The notes under the pieces were generated by a model. The model was given only the letters and a program-made list of their open reading frames with translations. It had not been told where the DNA came from and ran no database searches. This document shows, piece by piece, positions 20,082 to 28,954 of a DNA stretch of 64,000 bases. Position numbers and translations under genes: made by a program. Within the stretch, counting starts at the first letter, position 1, and each line of letters starts with the position of its first letter. Origin of the DNA: CAVSJR01 sp963728285 (GTDB lineage Bacteria > Actinomycetota > UBA4738 > HRBIN12); the NCBI GenBank assembly GCA_963728285.1, contig CAVSJR010000001.1, positions 682,001 to 746,000 of the forward strand. The letters run 5' to 3'.

Positions 20082-21164
20082 ATGCGCACCCCCCGTATGC
20101 ACGCCACGATCGTGGGCCTCGCCGTGCTGCTTGCGCTCTCCCTCGGAGCAGCTCCCGCGAGCGCGCTTCGCGCGAGGCGGATCGCCGGCGGCCTGAACGA
20201 CCCCGTGGCATTCACGTTCGGGCCCAACGATCGAATCTGGTACGTGGAGAAGGACACCGGCGAGATTCGGGTGCTGAACCGCCGGACCGGGCGGAGCCAG
20301 CGCTTCTTCGTGGTGTCGCGCGTCAACGGCGATGGGGAGCGTGGGCTCCTCGGCATCGCGCTGCATCCGGACTTCCCGGCGACGCCGTACGTCTACGTCT
20401 ACGCGACGCGCAACGTGGATGGCCGGCTTCGAAACCAGATCCTGCGCATCCGCGACGCCGGCGGGCGCGGACGTGACCTCCAGCCGATCTTCTCGAGCCC
20501 GGCGAGCGGCAGTCCCTATCACAACGGCGGGCGCATCCTCTTCGGGCCCGACGACATGCTCTATGCGATCGTCGGAGAGGGCCACGACCCCTCCAACGCG
20601 CAGCAGCTCGGGAACGACCAGGGGAAGATCCTGCGGATGACGGCGACGGGCGCCATCCCCGATGACAATCCGCTCGGGCACCGGCGCATCTTCGCCTACG
20701 GCATCCGAAACTCCTTCGGGTTCGACTTCGATCCAAGAACCGGAGACCTGTGGGAGACCGAGAACGGACCGGCGTGCAACGACGAGCTCAACCGAATTCG
20801 CCCGGGCGAGAACTACGGGTGGGGGCCCAGCCAGACGTGCTCCGGAAGCGCCCCGCAGAACACCAACAGCGACGGTCCCGATCCCGTCCTTCCGCGCCGG
20901 TGGTACACGCCAACGATCGCGCCGACGGGCATGGCATTCTGCCGCGGCTGCCAGCTCGGGAGCGGCAGCGATGGGGCCTTCTATTTCGGGGCGGTCAACA
21001 CCGGCGAGATCCGGCGCGTGGATCTGGATGCCGATCGAAACGACGTTCGCCGAGAGCGGGTCGTCCTCGATCACGGCAACGGGGTGCTGTCCATCGAAAG
21101 CGACCTCGACGGCACCCTGTACTTCAGCGATGGCGGGGCGATCTATCGACTCCGCCGCGGCTGA
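20082..21164 (+). CDS. Secreted PQQ-type sugar dehydrogenase, copy 2
   Basis: The ATG at 20082 has the strong site AAGGAGG six to seven bases upstream and leads a signal peptide (ATIVGLAVLLALSLGAAPASA). The 360-residue product matches copy 1 motif by motif (ARRIAGGLNDPVAFTFGP, GERGLLGIALHPDF, YHNGGRILFGPDD, GIRNSFGFDFDPRTGD). It is intact, which confirms that the break in copy 1 is not in the family design. The enzyme would oxidise an aldose or sorbosone-like sugar outside the membrane with PQQ as cofactor; the electron acceptor is unknown. The pair arose by local duplication. Confidence 0.85.
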   Translation: MRTPRMHATIVGLAVLLALSLGAAPASALRARRIAGGLNDPVAFTFGPNDRIWYVEKDTGEIRVLNRRTGRSQRFFVVSRVNGDGERGLLGIALHPDFPATPYVYVYATRNVDGRLRNQILRIRDAGGRGRDLQPIFSSPASGSPYHNGGRILFGPDDMLYAIVGEGHDPSNAQQLGNDQGKILRMTATGAIPDDNPLGHRRIFAYGIRNSFGFDFDPRTGDLWETENGPACNDELNRIRPGENYGWGPSQTCSGSAPQNTNSDGPDPVLPRRWYTPTIAPTGMAFCRGCQLGSGSDGAFYFGAVNTGEIRRVDLDADRNDVRRERVVLDHGNGVLSIESDLDGTLYFSDGGAIYRLRRG

Positions 21165-21294
21165 GCCGAGCTTCACCGGTTGCGCGGGACGCTCGCGCGT
21201 GCGGCGTCGCGGATCGCCCGGAGGAGGAGTACGCTCGCAGGAACGCGGACGGCGCGGAGGCCCGCTCCGTCCGAACTGAGCGGAGGTGAGACGT

Positions 21295-21444
21295 GTGAAC
21301 ATCGGCCGCCCGAAGCGGATCATCGAGATCGAGCCGGAGACCCTGCCCGTTCCCGAGTACCTGCCCGAGCCGCTCCCCGACGGGATGCCCGAACCACAGC
21401 CGGCCGAGCCGGAGCGCGTTCAGCCGCCCGGCGGCGAACGATAG
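21295..21444 (+). CDS. 49-residue Pro/Glu-rich small protein
   Basis: A GTG at 21295 with GGAGG eight bases upstream opens a 49-codon frame starting NIGRPKRIIEIEPETLPVPE and continuing in repeated PEP/PLP steps to a TAG at 21442-21444. A basic head (GRPKR), an acidic Pro-rich body and a good ribosome site argue that it is expressed. It ends six bases before the start of the next gene, so the two form one transcription unit. Function is unknown. A similar gene pair seems familiar from other actinobacterial genomes, but that is recollection, not a search. Confidence 0.55.
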   Translation: MNIGRPKRIIEIEPETLPVPEYLPEPLPDGMPEPQPAEPERVQPPGGER

Positions 21445-21450
21445 GAACGG

Positions 21451-22018
21451 ATGCAGGTCGGCGTCGAGCGCTCATCGCACCCGGCGACAACGCGCGAGCC
21501 CATCATCGCGTGGCGTGCCTGGACGCTCACCGGGCGCCCCGACGCGACCGGCCTGCGCCTGCGCCCGGTCGCCGGACGACGGCTTCCGTGGCCGCCCATG
21601 CGCCCGGCGCAGGCCGCGTGCAAGCACGCCAAGCTCCATCGCGCTCCCGACCTCGCCTGTTCCTGCGGCCTCCACGGGATGCACGGCACGGAGGCGCTTC
21701 GAAGGACGAAGAACCCCACCGTGCTCGGGACCGTGGCGCTGTGGGGGCGGGTGATCGAACACGACCTCGGCTATCGAGCGGAGTTCGCCTATCCCCAGCG
21801 AGTCCGCCTTGGTGTGCCTCCAGTGTTTCTGGCAGCGGGGTCGACGCGGAGCCGTCCCCGAGGGAGTGGCGGTGATCGACCACGGGCGGATGCTGCCGCT
21901 GTGCCGGGATCACCTCACAACGGCCGTGGAGTACGGGCTGCGCTCACGAGGGACCCTCGACGCCGCCGACGTTCAGTCCGCGCTTCAGGCGACCTACGCG
22001 GTCGACATGCTCGGCTAG
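21451..22018 (+). CDS. Cys-rich soluble protein, unknown (one frameshift)
   Basis: The first part contains IIAWRAWTLTGR, KHAKLHRAPDLACSCGLHGM and VLGTVALWGRVIEHDLGYRA. After a one-base shift near 21808 it continues LVCLQCFWQRG and MLPLCRDHLTTAVEYGLRS to a stop at 22018. Total length is about 188 residues. The clusters CxCGLH and CLQCF, plus a later Cys-x3-His, suggest metal binding. The conserved tryptophans and the VALWGRVIEH segment look like a real fold. No named family is recognised. It follows the 49-residue gene by six bases and probably works with it. Confidence 0.6.
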
Positions 22019-22091
22019 CCGTGACCGACCCCGCGTGATCGCCTCGTTGCGCCGCCGGCGCGGCGACGGCAGGCCCATCGAGTCCCGCCGT

Positions 22092-24098
22092 TCAGGCGGT
22101 CGCGACCTGGGGGTGCGGCTTCCCGTTGGGCGCGCGCGGGGGCGAGGTGGGGAGCCACAACGCGAAGGCCGAGCCGTCCCCGTCCGACCGCTCCAGCCAC
22201 AGGCGCCCGCCGAGCGTCTCGGACAGCTTCCGACAGATGTACAGGCCCAGGCCCACCCCGCCGGCCGACCTCGTCGCCGACTGGTCGACCTGGTAGAAGC
22301 GCTCGAAGATCCTCTCCTGGGACTCCGGGGGAATCCCGCCGCCCTGGTCGTGGACGGACACGAGCACGCCGCCGTCGTGCGCGCGCGCCTCGACCGTGAT
22401 CGTCGTCGCCTTCGGGCTGTACTTGATGGCGTTCACGATCAGGTTCAGCAGGATCTGCTGGATGCGTTCGGCGTCGCTGAGCACCTCGGGGGTCCCCTCC
22501 TCCAGCCGGAGGTCGAAGCGATGATCGCCGGCCTGGGGTCGAACCTCATCGATCACCCGCAGCACGAGTCCGGAGACCGACACGGATGACAGCGCGAGAT
22601 CGACGCGCTCGGACTCGAGCCGGGAAGCCGTCAGGAGATCCTCGACCATGTGCGTCAGACGGTCGCTCTGCCGAGCGACGGTCTCGAGGAACGAACGCTG
22701 CTCGTCCACCGAGAGATGGACGTCGGGACGAAGGAGCGTCTTCACGAATCCCTGGATCGAGGTGAGCGGCGTTCGCAGCTCGTGCGACGTGGAGGCGATC
22801 AGATCGTCCTTCATCTGGTTGATCTCGTTCAGCTGCGCGACCTCGGCCTGCAGGATGCCGAGGCGGGCGCTCTCGAGCGAGACCCCGAGGTGCTGCGCGA
22901 GGGTCTCGAGCAGCTTGAGATCGCGCTCGTCGAACGCGCTGATGTCCCCGAGCCGGTTCCCGACGACGATGGCGCCGACGACGCCGGCCTGGCCGGGGAT
23001 GGGCGAGATCATCGCGTCGCGCAGGTCGGCGGACTCGGAGCTCGCGAGGCGGTGGCGGTGCGGGCGGGCGATGAGCACGCTTCGCCCGCGATCCATCGCC
23101 GTCGCCACGTCCTCATCGGCGGGATGGGCGTCGAGGGGCTCCATGACGGTCAGCTCGTCCCCGGGACCCAGGCTCGTCCGGGTGGCGGGCTCGCCGTCGC
23201 CGGATGGCAGGAAGATGAGCTCCGCCGTCTCCGCCTTGAACGTGCGCCGGGTGTGCGACAGCAGCTCGAGCAGCGCCTCCTCTCCCGGCCGCGGAGAACG
23301 GTGGAACGTGCGAATGGCCTCGTAGAGGAACTCGAGCCCCTCGTGCCGCTGGGTCATCGCCGTGTACGCGCGATATCCAACGAACAGGACCGCCGCGGGG
23401 ACCAGGAGCACCCACGCGGCCCGCGGATTCGTCCATGCCACCGTCACCACGGCGAGCGCGATGCTGCCGTTGGCCAGCGTGACGATCGAGCCCGTGCCCA
23501 GCATCTGAGGCAGGATCGAGAACTGTGCCCGTCCCTCGGACAGGGAGATCGCCGCGCAGATCATGAGGACGCCCACGACGCTCGACGCCATCACGGCCAC
23601 GCCCGTGGCGATCCACCCGGCCGGCCCGATGGGGTCGCCGAACGACACGATCCAGTGGAACAGCACCGCCGCGAGGCAGGTCTCGAAGGCGAAGTGGCAG
23701 ACGTTGAACGCGAACTTCACGGGCGATTGCCGGCGGTGGATCGCAAGGGCGAGGGCGTCGCCCACGACCTGCGCGAGGACGAGCCCCGCCGGAGCCACGA
23801 AGAACAGCCCCAGCACGAGCGGGAGCTCTCCGAGGGACACGGAGTGCGCGTCGCGCTGGAACTGGATGTGCACGACGAAGACCTCGGCGAGGTAGAAGAG
23901 CACGGCGAGGATCCACCACGGGATGTGGAACGGGGCGTCGAGGGCCGGATGGCCCCGAACCGATGTGAGGAACAGGGCGATCGCCGACAGGGCGAGGACG
24001 ACGGTGAGGACCCACACTCGCCCCACCCCGTCCAGGCGCGCGAGGAAGAGGAAGCCGTTCGGCTTCCTCTTCGGGACGGCGGGGCCGGTGGCGGTCAT
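22092..24098 (-). CDS. Membrane sensor histidine kinase with GAF domain
   Basis: The ATG at 24098 has GGGAGG eight bases upstream. About 230 N-terminal residues form seven or eight membrane helices, a MASE-like integral sensor. A GAF-like domain follows (residues about 280-420), then a HisKA domain with STSHELRTPLTSIQGF and a complete HATPase_c domain: N box NLIVNAIKYSP, G1 DQGGGIPPES, F box FERFYQVD and G2 GGVGLGLYI. It is therefore a complete kinase of about 668 residues that autophosphorylates on His. No response regulator is adjacent, so it is an orphan here. The ligand is unknown. Confidence 0.85.
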   Translation of the reverse strand: MTATGPAVPKRKPNGFLFLARLDGVGRVWVLTVVLALSAIALFLTSVRGHPALDAPFHIPWWILAVLFYLAEVFVVHIQFQRDAHSVSLGELPLVLGLFFVAPAGLVLAQVVGDALALAIHRRQSPVKFAFNVCHFAFETCLAAVLFHWIVSFGDPIGPAGWIATGVAVMASSVVGVLMICAAISLSEGRAQFSILPQMLGTGSIVTLANGSIALAVVTVAWTNPRAAWVLLVPAAVLFVGYRAYTAMTQRHEGLEFLYEAIRTFHRSPRPGEEALLELLSHTRRTFKAETAELIFLPSGDGEPATRTSLGPGDELTVMEPLDAHPADEDVATAMDRGRSVLIARPHRHRLASSESADLRDAMISPIPGQAGVVGAIVVGNRLGDISAFDERDLKLLETLAQHLGVSLESARLGILQAEVAQLNEINQMKDDLIASTSHELRTPLTSIQGFVKTLLRPDVHLSVDEQRSFLETVARQSDRLTHMVEDLLTASRLESERVDLALSSVSVSGLVLRVIDEVRPQAGDHRFDLRLEEGTPEVLSDAERIQQILLNLIVNAIKYSPKATTITVEARAHDGGVLVSVHDQGGGIPPESQERIFERFYQVDQSATRSAGGVGLGLYICRKLSETLGGRLWLERSDGDGSAFALWLPTSPPRAPNGKPHPQVATA

Positions 24099-24145
24099 CC
24101 CGCTCACCTCCCGGCGTCACGTCCCCGTGACGGCTTCCTCAGGTG

Positions 24146-26001
24146 CTACCCCCATCCGCTGGTCGACCAGGAGTTCCGGGCGAACGAGGTGCTGCTCCAG
24201 GAGTTCCTGGTCCAGACCCCGCCCGACCACGAGTTTCTGCTCCATGAGTTCTTCGACCAGTTGTTGGAGGACCATGAGCCGCCGCTCCAGGAACGTCTTG
24301 GACCACGCGATCGTCGCCCACGCGTAGCGGGTCCACGAGGCCGTCGTCCACGCTGTCCCCGTCCACTGGCTGCCGTTCCAGGTGCCGCCCGTCCAGCTCG
24401 AGCCGTTGGCGCTCTTCTGCGACCAGGCCCCTGCATTCCAGGCGGCGCCGAAGATGTCCTTCTCGCCCCGCAGCTCGACGCCGCCGGCCGTGACGTGCGA
24501 CGTCCCACGCGCCCGCTCCAGCGTGCCGAGGCCCGTCGATGCTGGCCAGGTCTGGACCGAGTCGGGGGTCGTGGTTCCACCTGGCGGCCTGGAGATCGAG
24601 CATGCCCTTGCCCTGAGCGGCCGGGTTCCCGCCGGGAACCTTCGTGGCCGTGCGGGTGAGCAGCGCCTTGAGCTGGTCGGGCCTGATGCCGGGACGCTCC
24701 TCGAGCACCAGGGCGGCCGCCCCCGAGACGATCGCGGCGGCCTGGGAGGTGCCGCTGCCCCGGAAGAACCGGCCCCCGACGACCGCCCGCGGGTTCTCGG
24801 AGTCCACCACCGATCCGGGGTTTCGCAGGCTCACGATCGACGTGCCGGGAGCGACGAGATCGGGGTTGCGGGTCCCGTCTCCCGTGCTCGACCAGCTCGG
24901 GACCGTGTCGTCGGTCTTGCTGGCCGTGCCGCGCGCGTCGACCGCGCCGACGGCCAGCACGTACGGGTCGTAGGCCGGGTTGTTCAGCGCCGATGACCCG
25001 TAGCCGTCGTTCCCCGCGGAGACGACCACGACGATGCCCTTGCGCCAGGCCTGCTCCGCCGCGAAGGCGAGCGGATCCGTCCTGTAGCTCTGCGTGCCGT
25101 CGGTTCCGAAGGAGAGGTTGAGCACCCGGATGTTCATCCCCGGGTCGTTGCGGTGCTGGACGACCCAGTCGATCCCGGCGATGACCTGGGAGACGTCGGT
25201 CGCGCCGAAGGCGTCCGCCACCTTCACGTTCACGATCCTCGCGTCGGGCGCCATCCCCAGGAACTGGTCCGGATTCGCCCCGGGCACCGAGGTGACCGAC
25301 GAATCCCGACCGGCGATGATCCCGGCCATGAACGTGCCGTGGCCGTTCGTGTCCAGGTACTTGAAGCTGGGCGACTGCGACTCGAAGGAGAGGTCGGCGC
25401 CGTTGATGACCTTGCCGGGCGTCGTGAGCCCGTCGACCGGCACGACCCCGGTGTCGATGACCGCGACGTCCACGCCCTCGCCGGTATAGCCGCGGCTCCA
25501 GTAGTCGTCCGCATCGACGAGCTTGCGCGCGACCGTGTACATGGAGGACCCGTCCGTCGAGGAGTCGTAGCCGTTCACCGAGTCGGAGTGCAGCGTCTGG
25601 TCGGGCGTGACGGAGGAGACGCCGGGAGCGGCGGCGAGCTCGGAAAGCTCGCCCTCGGGCACGCGCGCCGCGAAGCCGTCGATGATGCCGAGATCGAGGC
25701 CCACGTCTCCTCCGAGCCTCTCGACGGTCTCCTTCGGCTCAGCGACTCCGCCGACGGTTCGCACGATGACCGAGGTGAGGCCGCCAGCCTCGGTCGAGGC
25801 GGCCGCCGGCGGAAGGCCGGCGCCCACGACCAGCAGGGCGCAGAGCAGGAAGGCGCCGAGGGCGCCCTTGCCCTTGGTGTCATCCCAGCTGATCCGGCCG
25901 GACGATCCCGCCCGGATGGGCGGTGGAGGCGAGCGGCGCGCGGAGCCGAGGCGCGGCGGTGAGAGCGGGGGGACGGGTTCATGGACACCAAGGTGAGGCA
26001 T
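24146..26001 (-). CDS. Secreted S8 subtilisin-like protease with Trp-repeat tail (two frameshifts)
   Basis: An export signal (GALGAFLLCALLVVGAGLPPAAAS) precedes an inhibitor-like prodomain and the catalytic domain: Asp in VAVIDTGV, His in NGHGTFMAGI and Ser in GSGTSQAAAIVSG. After MLDLQAARWNHDP the frame shifts at a run of five G at 24564-24568, and again near 24290. The reconstructed tail begins LGTLERARGTSHVTAGGVEL and DIFGAAWNAGAW. It then repeats Trp every five or so residues (SWTGGTWNGSQW, SWSSNNWSKNSW) and ends SWSTSGWG. Such tails occur in other actinobacterial subtilases. The start is uncertain; ATG 26001 was chosen over a GTG at 26070. Confidence 0.8.
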
Positions 26002-26086
26002 CAGCGCACCGAGGTCACCCCGTCGAGGGTCGCGTATCGGCCCGACGGCACCGGAGACGTGAATAGTCACGATGGGGGGTTGACGC

Positions 26087-26938
26087 CTACGAGAACGGGC
26101 GAGCCGGGCACGAATCCGGGTCCTCGCGCGGGGCTAACAACCGGTGGAGCGCCACCCAGTCGAAGACGGTCAGCTCCCTCGCCGTCGCGTCCCTGCCGAT
26201 TCCACGATCGCGCGCGAAGCGCTTCCACGTCTGCGCCGGCACCGGAACGGATCGTCGAACCGGCTGCGCCGAGCGCCGGAAGGAGCGAGCGATCAGGTCC
26301 TCAAACTCCCGCCGCCGGCCGGGCTCGAGGAGCGGGGGCGCACGACGAGTGATGGAGAGCACCGCCGCATCCACCGAGGGCGGCGGGTCGAAGCAGGCCG
26401 AGGGCAGGCGGCGGGCGATGGAGAACTCCCACCACGGCCCCCACGACAACGAGCGCAGGGAGGACGGCCACGGGGACGTGCGCTTGCGAGCGACCTCGTA
26501 CTGGACGATCACGTCCGCCCGCGCGAGTGGTGACGTGGGGTCGTCGAGGAGCCGGCGCAGGAGCTGCGTCGTGACGCCGAACGGCAGGTTGCCGAACACG
26601 CGGAACGGGCGGTCGGGGAGCCGAACGGCCATCGCGTCCGCCTCGACCACCGTGATTCGGGGATTTCGGGAAAACGTTCGGCTCAACCGGGCAACGAGCT
26701 CGGGATCGAGCTCGACCGCCAGCACCCGGCCGCCTCGCGAGGCCAGCGCCTCCGTCAGGCGTCCGGTTCCCGCGCCGATCTCGAGCACGAGGTCGCCGCC
26801 GCCGATGCCTGCCTGGTCGACGAGCTCCGCCGCGATCACGCGGCTTCTGAGGAAATGCTGTCCGCTAGGCCGAGCAGCGTGCCGCGGCGCGGCGTACGCC
26901 TTCGCGTAGCCACGGACTCGCACCATGAACGCACTCAT
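26087..26938 (-). CDS. erm: Erm-like 23S rRNA (adenine-N6) methyltransferase
   Basis: This 283-residue protein of the RsmA/Erm family uses SAM to methylate rRNA adenine. Visible motifs are SGQHFLRSRVIA, the SAM motif LEIGAGTGRLTEAL, VLAVELDPEL and the catalytic FGNLPFGVTTQLL. PPSVDAAVLSI follows. The variant NLPFGVTT, the IVQYEVARKR segment and the C-terminal WWEFSIARRLP are closer to actinobacterial Erm enzymes (A2058, macrolide-lincosamide-streptogramin resistance) than to housekeeping KsgA. The ATG at 26938 has GGAGG five bases upstream. Activity against ribosomes is inferred. It may be intrinsic rather than acquired, since base composition matches the neighbours. Confidence 0.75.
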   Translation of the reverse strand: MSAFMVRVRGYAKAYAAPRHAARPSGQHFLRSRVIAAELVDQAGIGGGDLVLEIGAGTGRLTEALASRGGRVLAVELDPELVARLSRTFSRNPRITVVEADAMAVRLPDRPFRVFGNLPFGVTTQLLRRLLDDPTSPLARADVIVQYEVARKRTSPWPSSLRSLSWGPWWEFSIARRLPSACFDPPPSVDAAVLSITRRAPPLLEPGRRREFEDLIARSFRRSAQPVRRSVPVPAQTWKRFARDRGIGRDATARELTVFDWVALHRLLAPREDPDSCPARPFS

Positions 26939-26971
26939 CGAAGCCTCCGACGTCGTCGAGCCGATCCGAGC

Positions 26972-27778
26972 TTACCCGTCGGGCCGCCGCGCGACCGCAA
27001 GGAGATGACTGCTCACCCCCAGCAACGTGGGCTCGCGCTCGACCGCGCGTGCAACTCGCAGGATGTTCTCCCTGCCCCGGGCGTCGTCCCACAGCTCCCA
27101 GAGCAGCCATCCCGGGCCTTCGACTCCGAAGACCCCGGCGACCTCCATGTCGGCGTCCCGCACCTCGTCCTCGAGTTCGTCCGGGCGGTGAAAGTACGCG
27201 GTGGTGAAGAACTCCGTCTCCTCGCCCGGATTCCGATGCTGGCCTTCGCGCAGATCGCGCTCGACGATCGAGTCGAACAGTGGCGATCCGAGGTAGCCGC
27301 TTCTGAGCCCATCGAGGAGCGAGGCGAAGCGGGAGATCGCCGCCGCCGCAACGACCCCGCCTGGTCGAGCGACCCGCCGCGCCTCGGCAAGCGCCCGCAC
27401 TCGCTCGTCCCGGTTGGTCAAGTGGTACAGCGGTCCGAGCAGGAGGACCGCATCGTAGCTCGCGTCCGGCTCCTCGAGGCCACGCGCGTCGCCGAGGGCG
27501 GCCGTGAAACCCGGCTCGCTCCCGGCCGCGAGCGAGGCCGCCTGTTCGACGTGCAGCGGGACCGGATCGATGAGATGCACTGTGTAGCCGCTTGCCGCCA
27601 GCCAGGCCGCGTAGGCGCCCGGCCCTCCACCGACGTCGAGCACGCGAGCCGGCGCCGCGGGAAGGTGTCGCTCAAGCAACTCCTTCGTTCGGGCGAACTC
27701 GATTCGAGATCCCCCGCCCTCCAGCCGTGCTCGCTCCACGCCCGTTCCATAGTGGCTGAGGAGATGCCGGTCCATCAC
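26972..27778 (-). CDS. Class I SAM-dependent methyltransferase
   Basis: The 268-residue protein has the methyltransferase motif I VLDVGGGPGAYAAWLA, motif II VHLIDPVPLHV, and motif post-II around GLEEPDASYDAVLLLGPLYH. The middle (TNRDERVRALAEARRVARPGG) matches the Methyltransf_11/25 type that modifies small molecules. The substrate is unknown. It is upstream of the Erm-like gene on the same strand with 33 bp between, so they may be co-transcribed. Confidence 0.8.
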   Translation of the reverse strand: MMDRHLLSHYGTGVERARLEGGGSRIEFARTKELLERHLPAAPARVLDVGGGPGAYAAWLAASGYTVHLIDPVPLHVEQAASLAAGSEPGFTAALGDARGLEEPDASYDAVLLLGPLYHLTNRDERVRALAEARRVARPGGVVAAAAISRFASLLDGLRSGYLGSPLFDSIVERDLREGQHRNPGEETEFFTTAYFHRPDELEDEVRDADMEVAGVFGVEGPGWLLWELWDDARGRENILRVARAVEREPTLLGVSSHLLAVARRPDG

Positions 27779-27886
27779 GGGCTGAGTGTATGTGGGCCCT
27801 GGCGTGCCCCGCTCAGGTCCGCTCGCTCGGACGCCGATAGGAAGGGGTCAGCTACGCCTTGCCGACCCAGGGGAGCCGAGGAGTTC

Positions 27887-28111
27887 ATGAGAAAGCAGGA
27901 CCAGCGTGTCGATCCCGGTCCCGGCACCCTCGAGCCGGGATCGCCGATTCGGGAGATCCTCCTGCGCTCGACGGCGCTCAGGCGGGCCGCCGATCAGCTG
28001 CTGGACGCGGCGCATCCGCTGGAGGGCGACGATTCGAAGGTGATCGCTCCGCGATCGGCCGTCGATGAGCTTCGCCGAGCCGCACAAGCTTGGTCCACGC
28101 CCGTGGAATGA
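27887..28111 (+). CDS. Small helical protein, unknown (74 aa)
   Basis: ATG at 27887 with GAGGAG five bases upstream opens a 74-codon frame: a Pro/Gly N-terminus, then predicted helices (IREILLRSTALRRAADQLLD and SAVDELRRAAQAW). The ribosome site and the strong terminator just downstream support a real short gene. No family is recognised. Confidence 0.5.
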   Translation: MRKQDQRVDPGPGTLEPGSPIREILLRSTALRRAADQLLDAAHPLEGDDSKVIAPRSAVDELRRAAQAWSTPVE

Positions 28112-28131
28112 GGACCCCTCCGAGGCCCTGA

Positions 28132-28165
28132 AGTCGCCCGGCGCTCCGGGTCCCGCCGGGCGACT
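28132..28165. terminator. Bidirectional hairpin terminator
   Basis: A perfect 12-bp stem (AGTCGCCCGGCG pairing with CGCCGGGCGACT) closes a 10-base loop. It sits between two convergent genes, 21 bases after the stop of the 74-residue gene and 26 bases from the stop of the RTX gene. There is no long T-run, as is usual in such GC-rich genomes. Confidence 0.65.
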
Positions 28166-28190
28166 CCTCTCGGGCCGATCGTCGAAGAGC

Positions 28191-28611
28191 TCAGCTCCCC
28201 GAGGCGACCACCACGACCTGCTCACATCCGGAGGTCGTGTCGCCCGCGTCGATGAAGCAGACGTCGAAGCCCGGCCCTCCGGAGAGGGAGTCGTTGCCGG
28301 AGACGCCGTCCTCGGACGCGAGGCGGTCGTTGCCCTTCCCGCCGAAGAGCGAGTCGTCGCCCTCGCCACCGACGACCGTGTCGTTGCCGCCCCCGCCGCG
28401 GACGATGTCGTCGCCGGCCAAGGCATCGACGAAGTCACTTCCGGCTCGGGCGCAGATCACGTCCGCATCCTCGGTGCCGGTCAGCATCTCGGTCGCGCTC
28501 GTTCCCCTGATCGAGCAGTCGGATCCGGCCACAGCCGCCGTGCTCGAACAGGCCAACGGATGCCAGCGACAGCCCGACGATGCCTGCGATCGCAAGAAAC
28601 CGCTTCCTCAC
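28191..28611 (-). CDS. Secreted RTX (hemolysin-type calcium-binding) repeat protein (one frameshift)
   Basis: A GTG at 28611 with GGGAGG upstream starts the signal peptide RKRFLAIAGIVGLSLASVGLF. The frame changes near 28545 and continues with RTX nonapeptides of the GGxGxDxUx type: ADVICARAGSDFVDALAGDD, IVRGGGGNDTVVGGEGDD and GNDRLASEDG. It ends with a Cys pair (FDVCFIDAGD, SGCEQV). The reconstructed length is about 140 residues. The repeats bind calcium and fold outside the cell. It is too short to carry a catalytic domain, so it is a free RTX module. Confidence 0.7.
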
Positions 28612-28819
28612 GTGCCACCTCCCGACTCGAGGCCCCCGAGCGAGGCCATCATCAAGACATCGTCGAACCAGCCGGTGCGTTACACGGGCGATTCGGTCGA
28701 GCGCTAAGCGGAAGAACATGCGGATTGCGTATCCTGGAGGCCGCAACGATACTCGCCTGGGTGGACGTTCGGAAGCTTCGTACGCAGCTTCCCTCCCTTC
28801 GACGACCGGATGACGACGG

Positions 28820-28954
28820 CAGACGCCCGACGACCACATCGATCCGAAGGAGCTCGGGCTCGTGGCGAGGCAGGGCGTCAAGGCGGCGTTCCGAGTGATC
28901 GGCGGCGTCCAACGCACACTCGCCGCCCTCGAGTTCGGCCTTCACCCAGCGTAG
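28820..28954 (+). pseudogene. Possible 3' remnant of a DUF294-type nucleotidyltransferase gene
   Basis: A frame without a start codon encodes DDHIDPKELGLVARQG followed by KAAFRVIGGVQRTLAALEFG and stops directly before the exonuclease start. The segment resembles the C-terminal end of DUF294 nucleotidyltransferase-like proteins, genes often found next to an epsilon-type exonuclease. The rest of the gene is not present upstream, so this is a truncated remnant or a chance frame. Confidence 0.3.
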
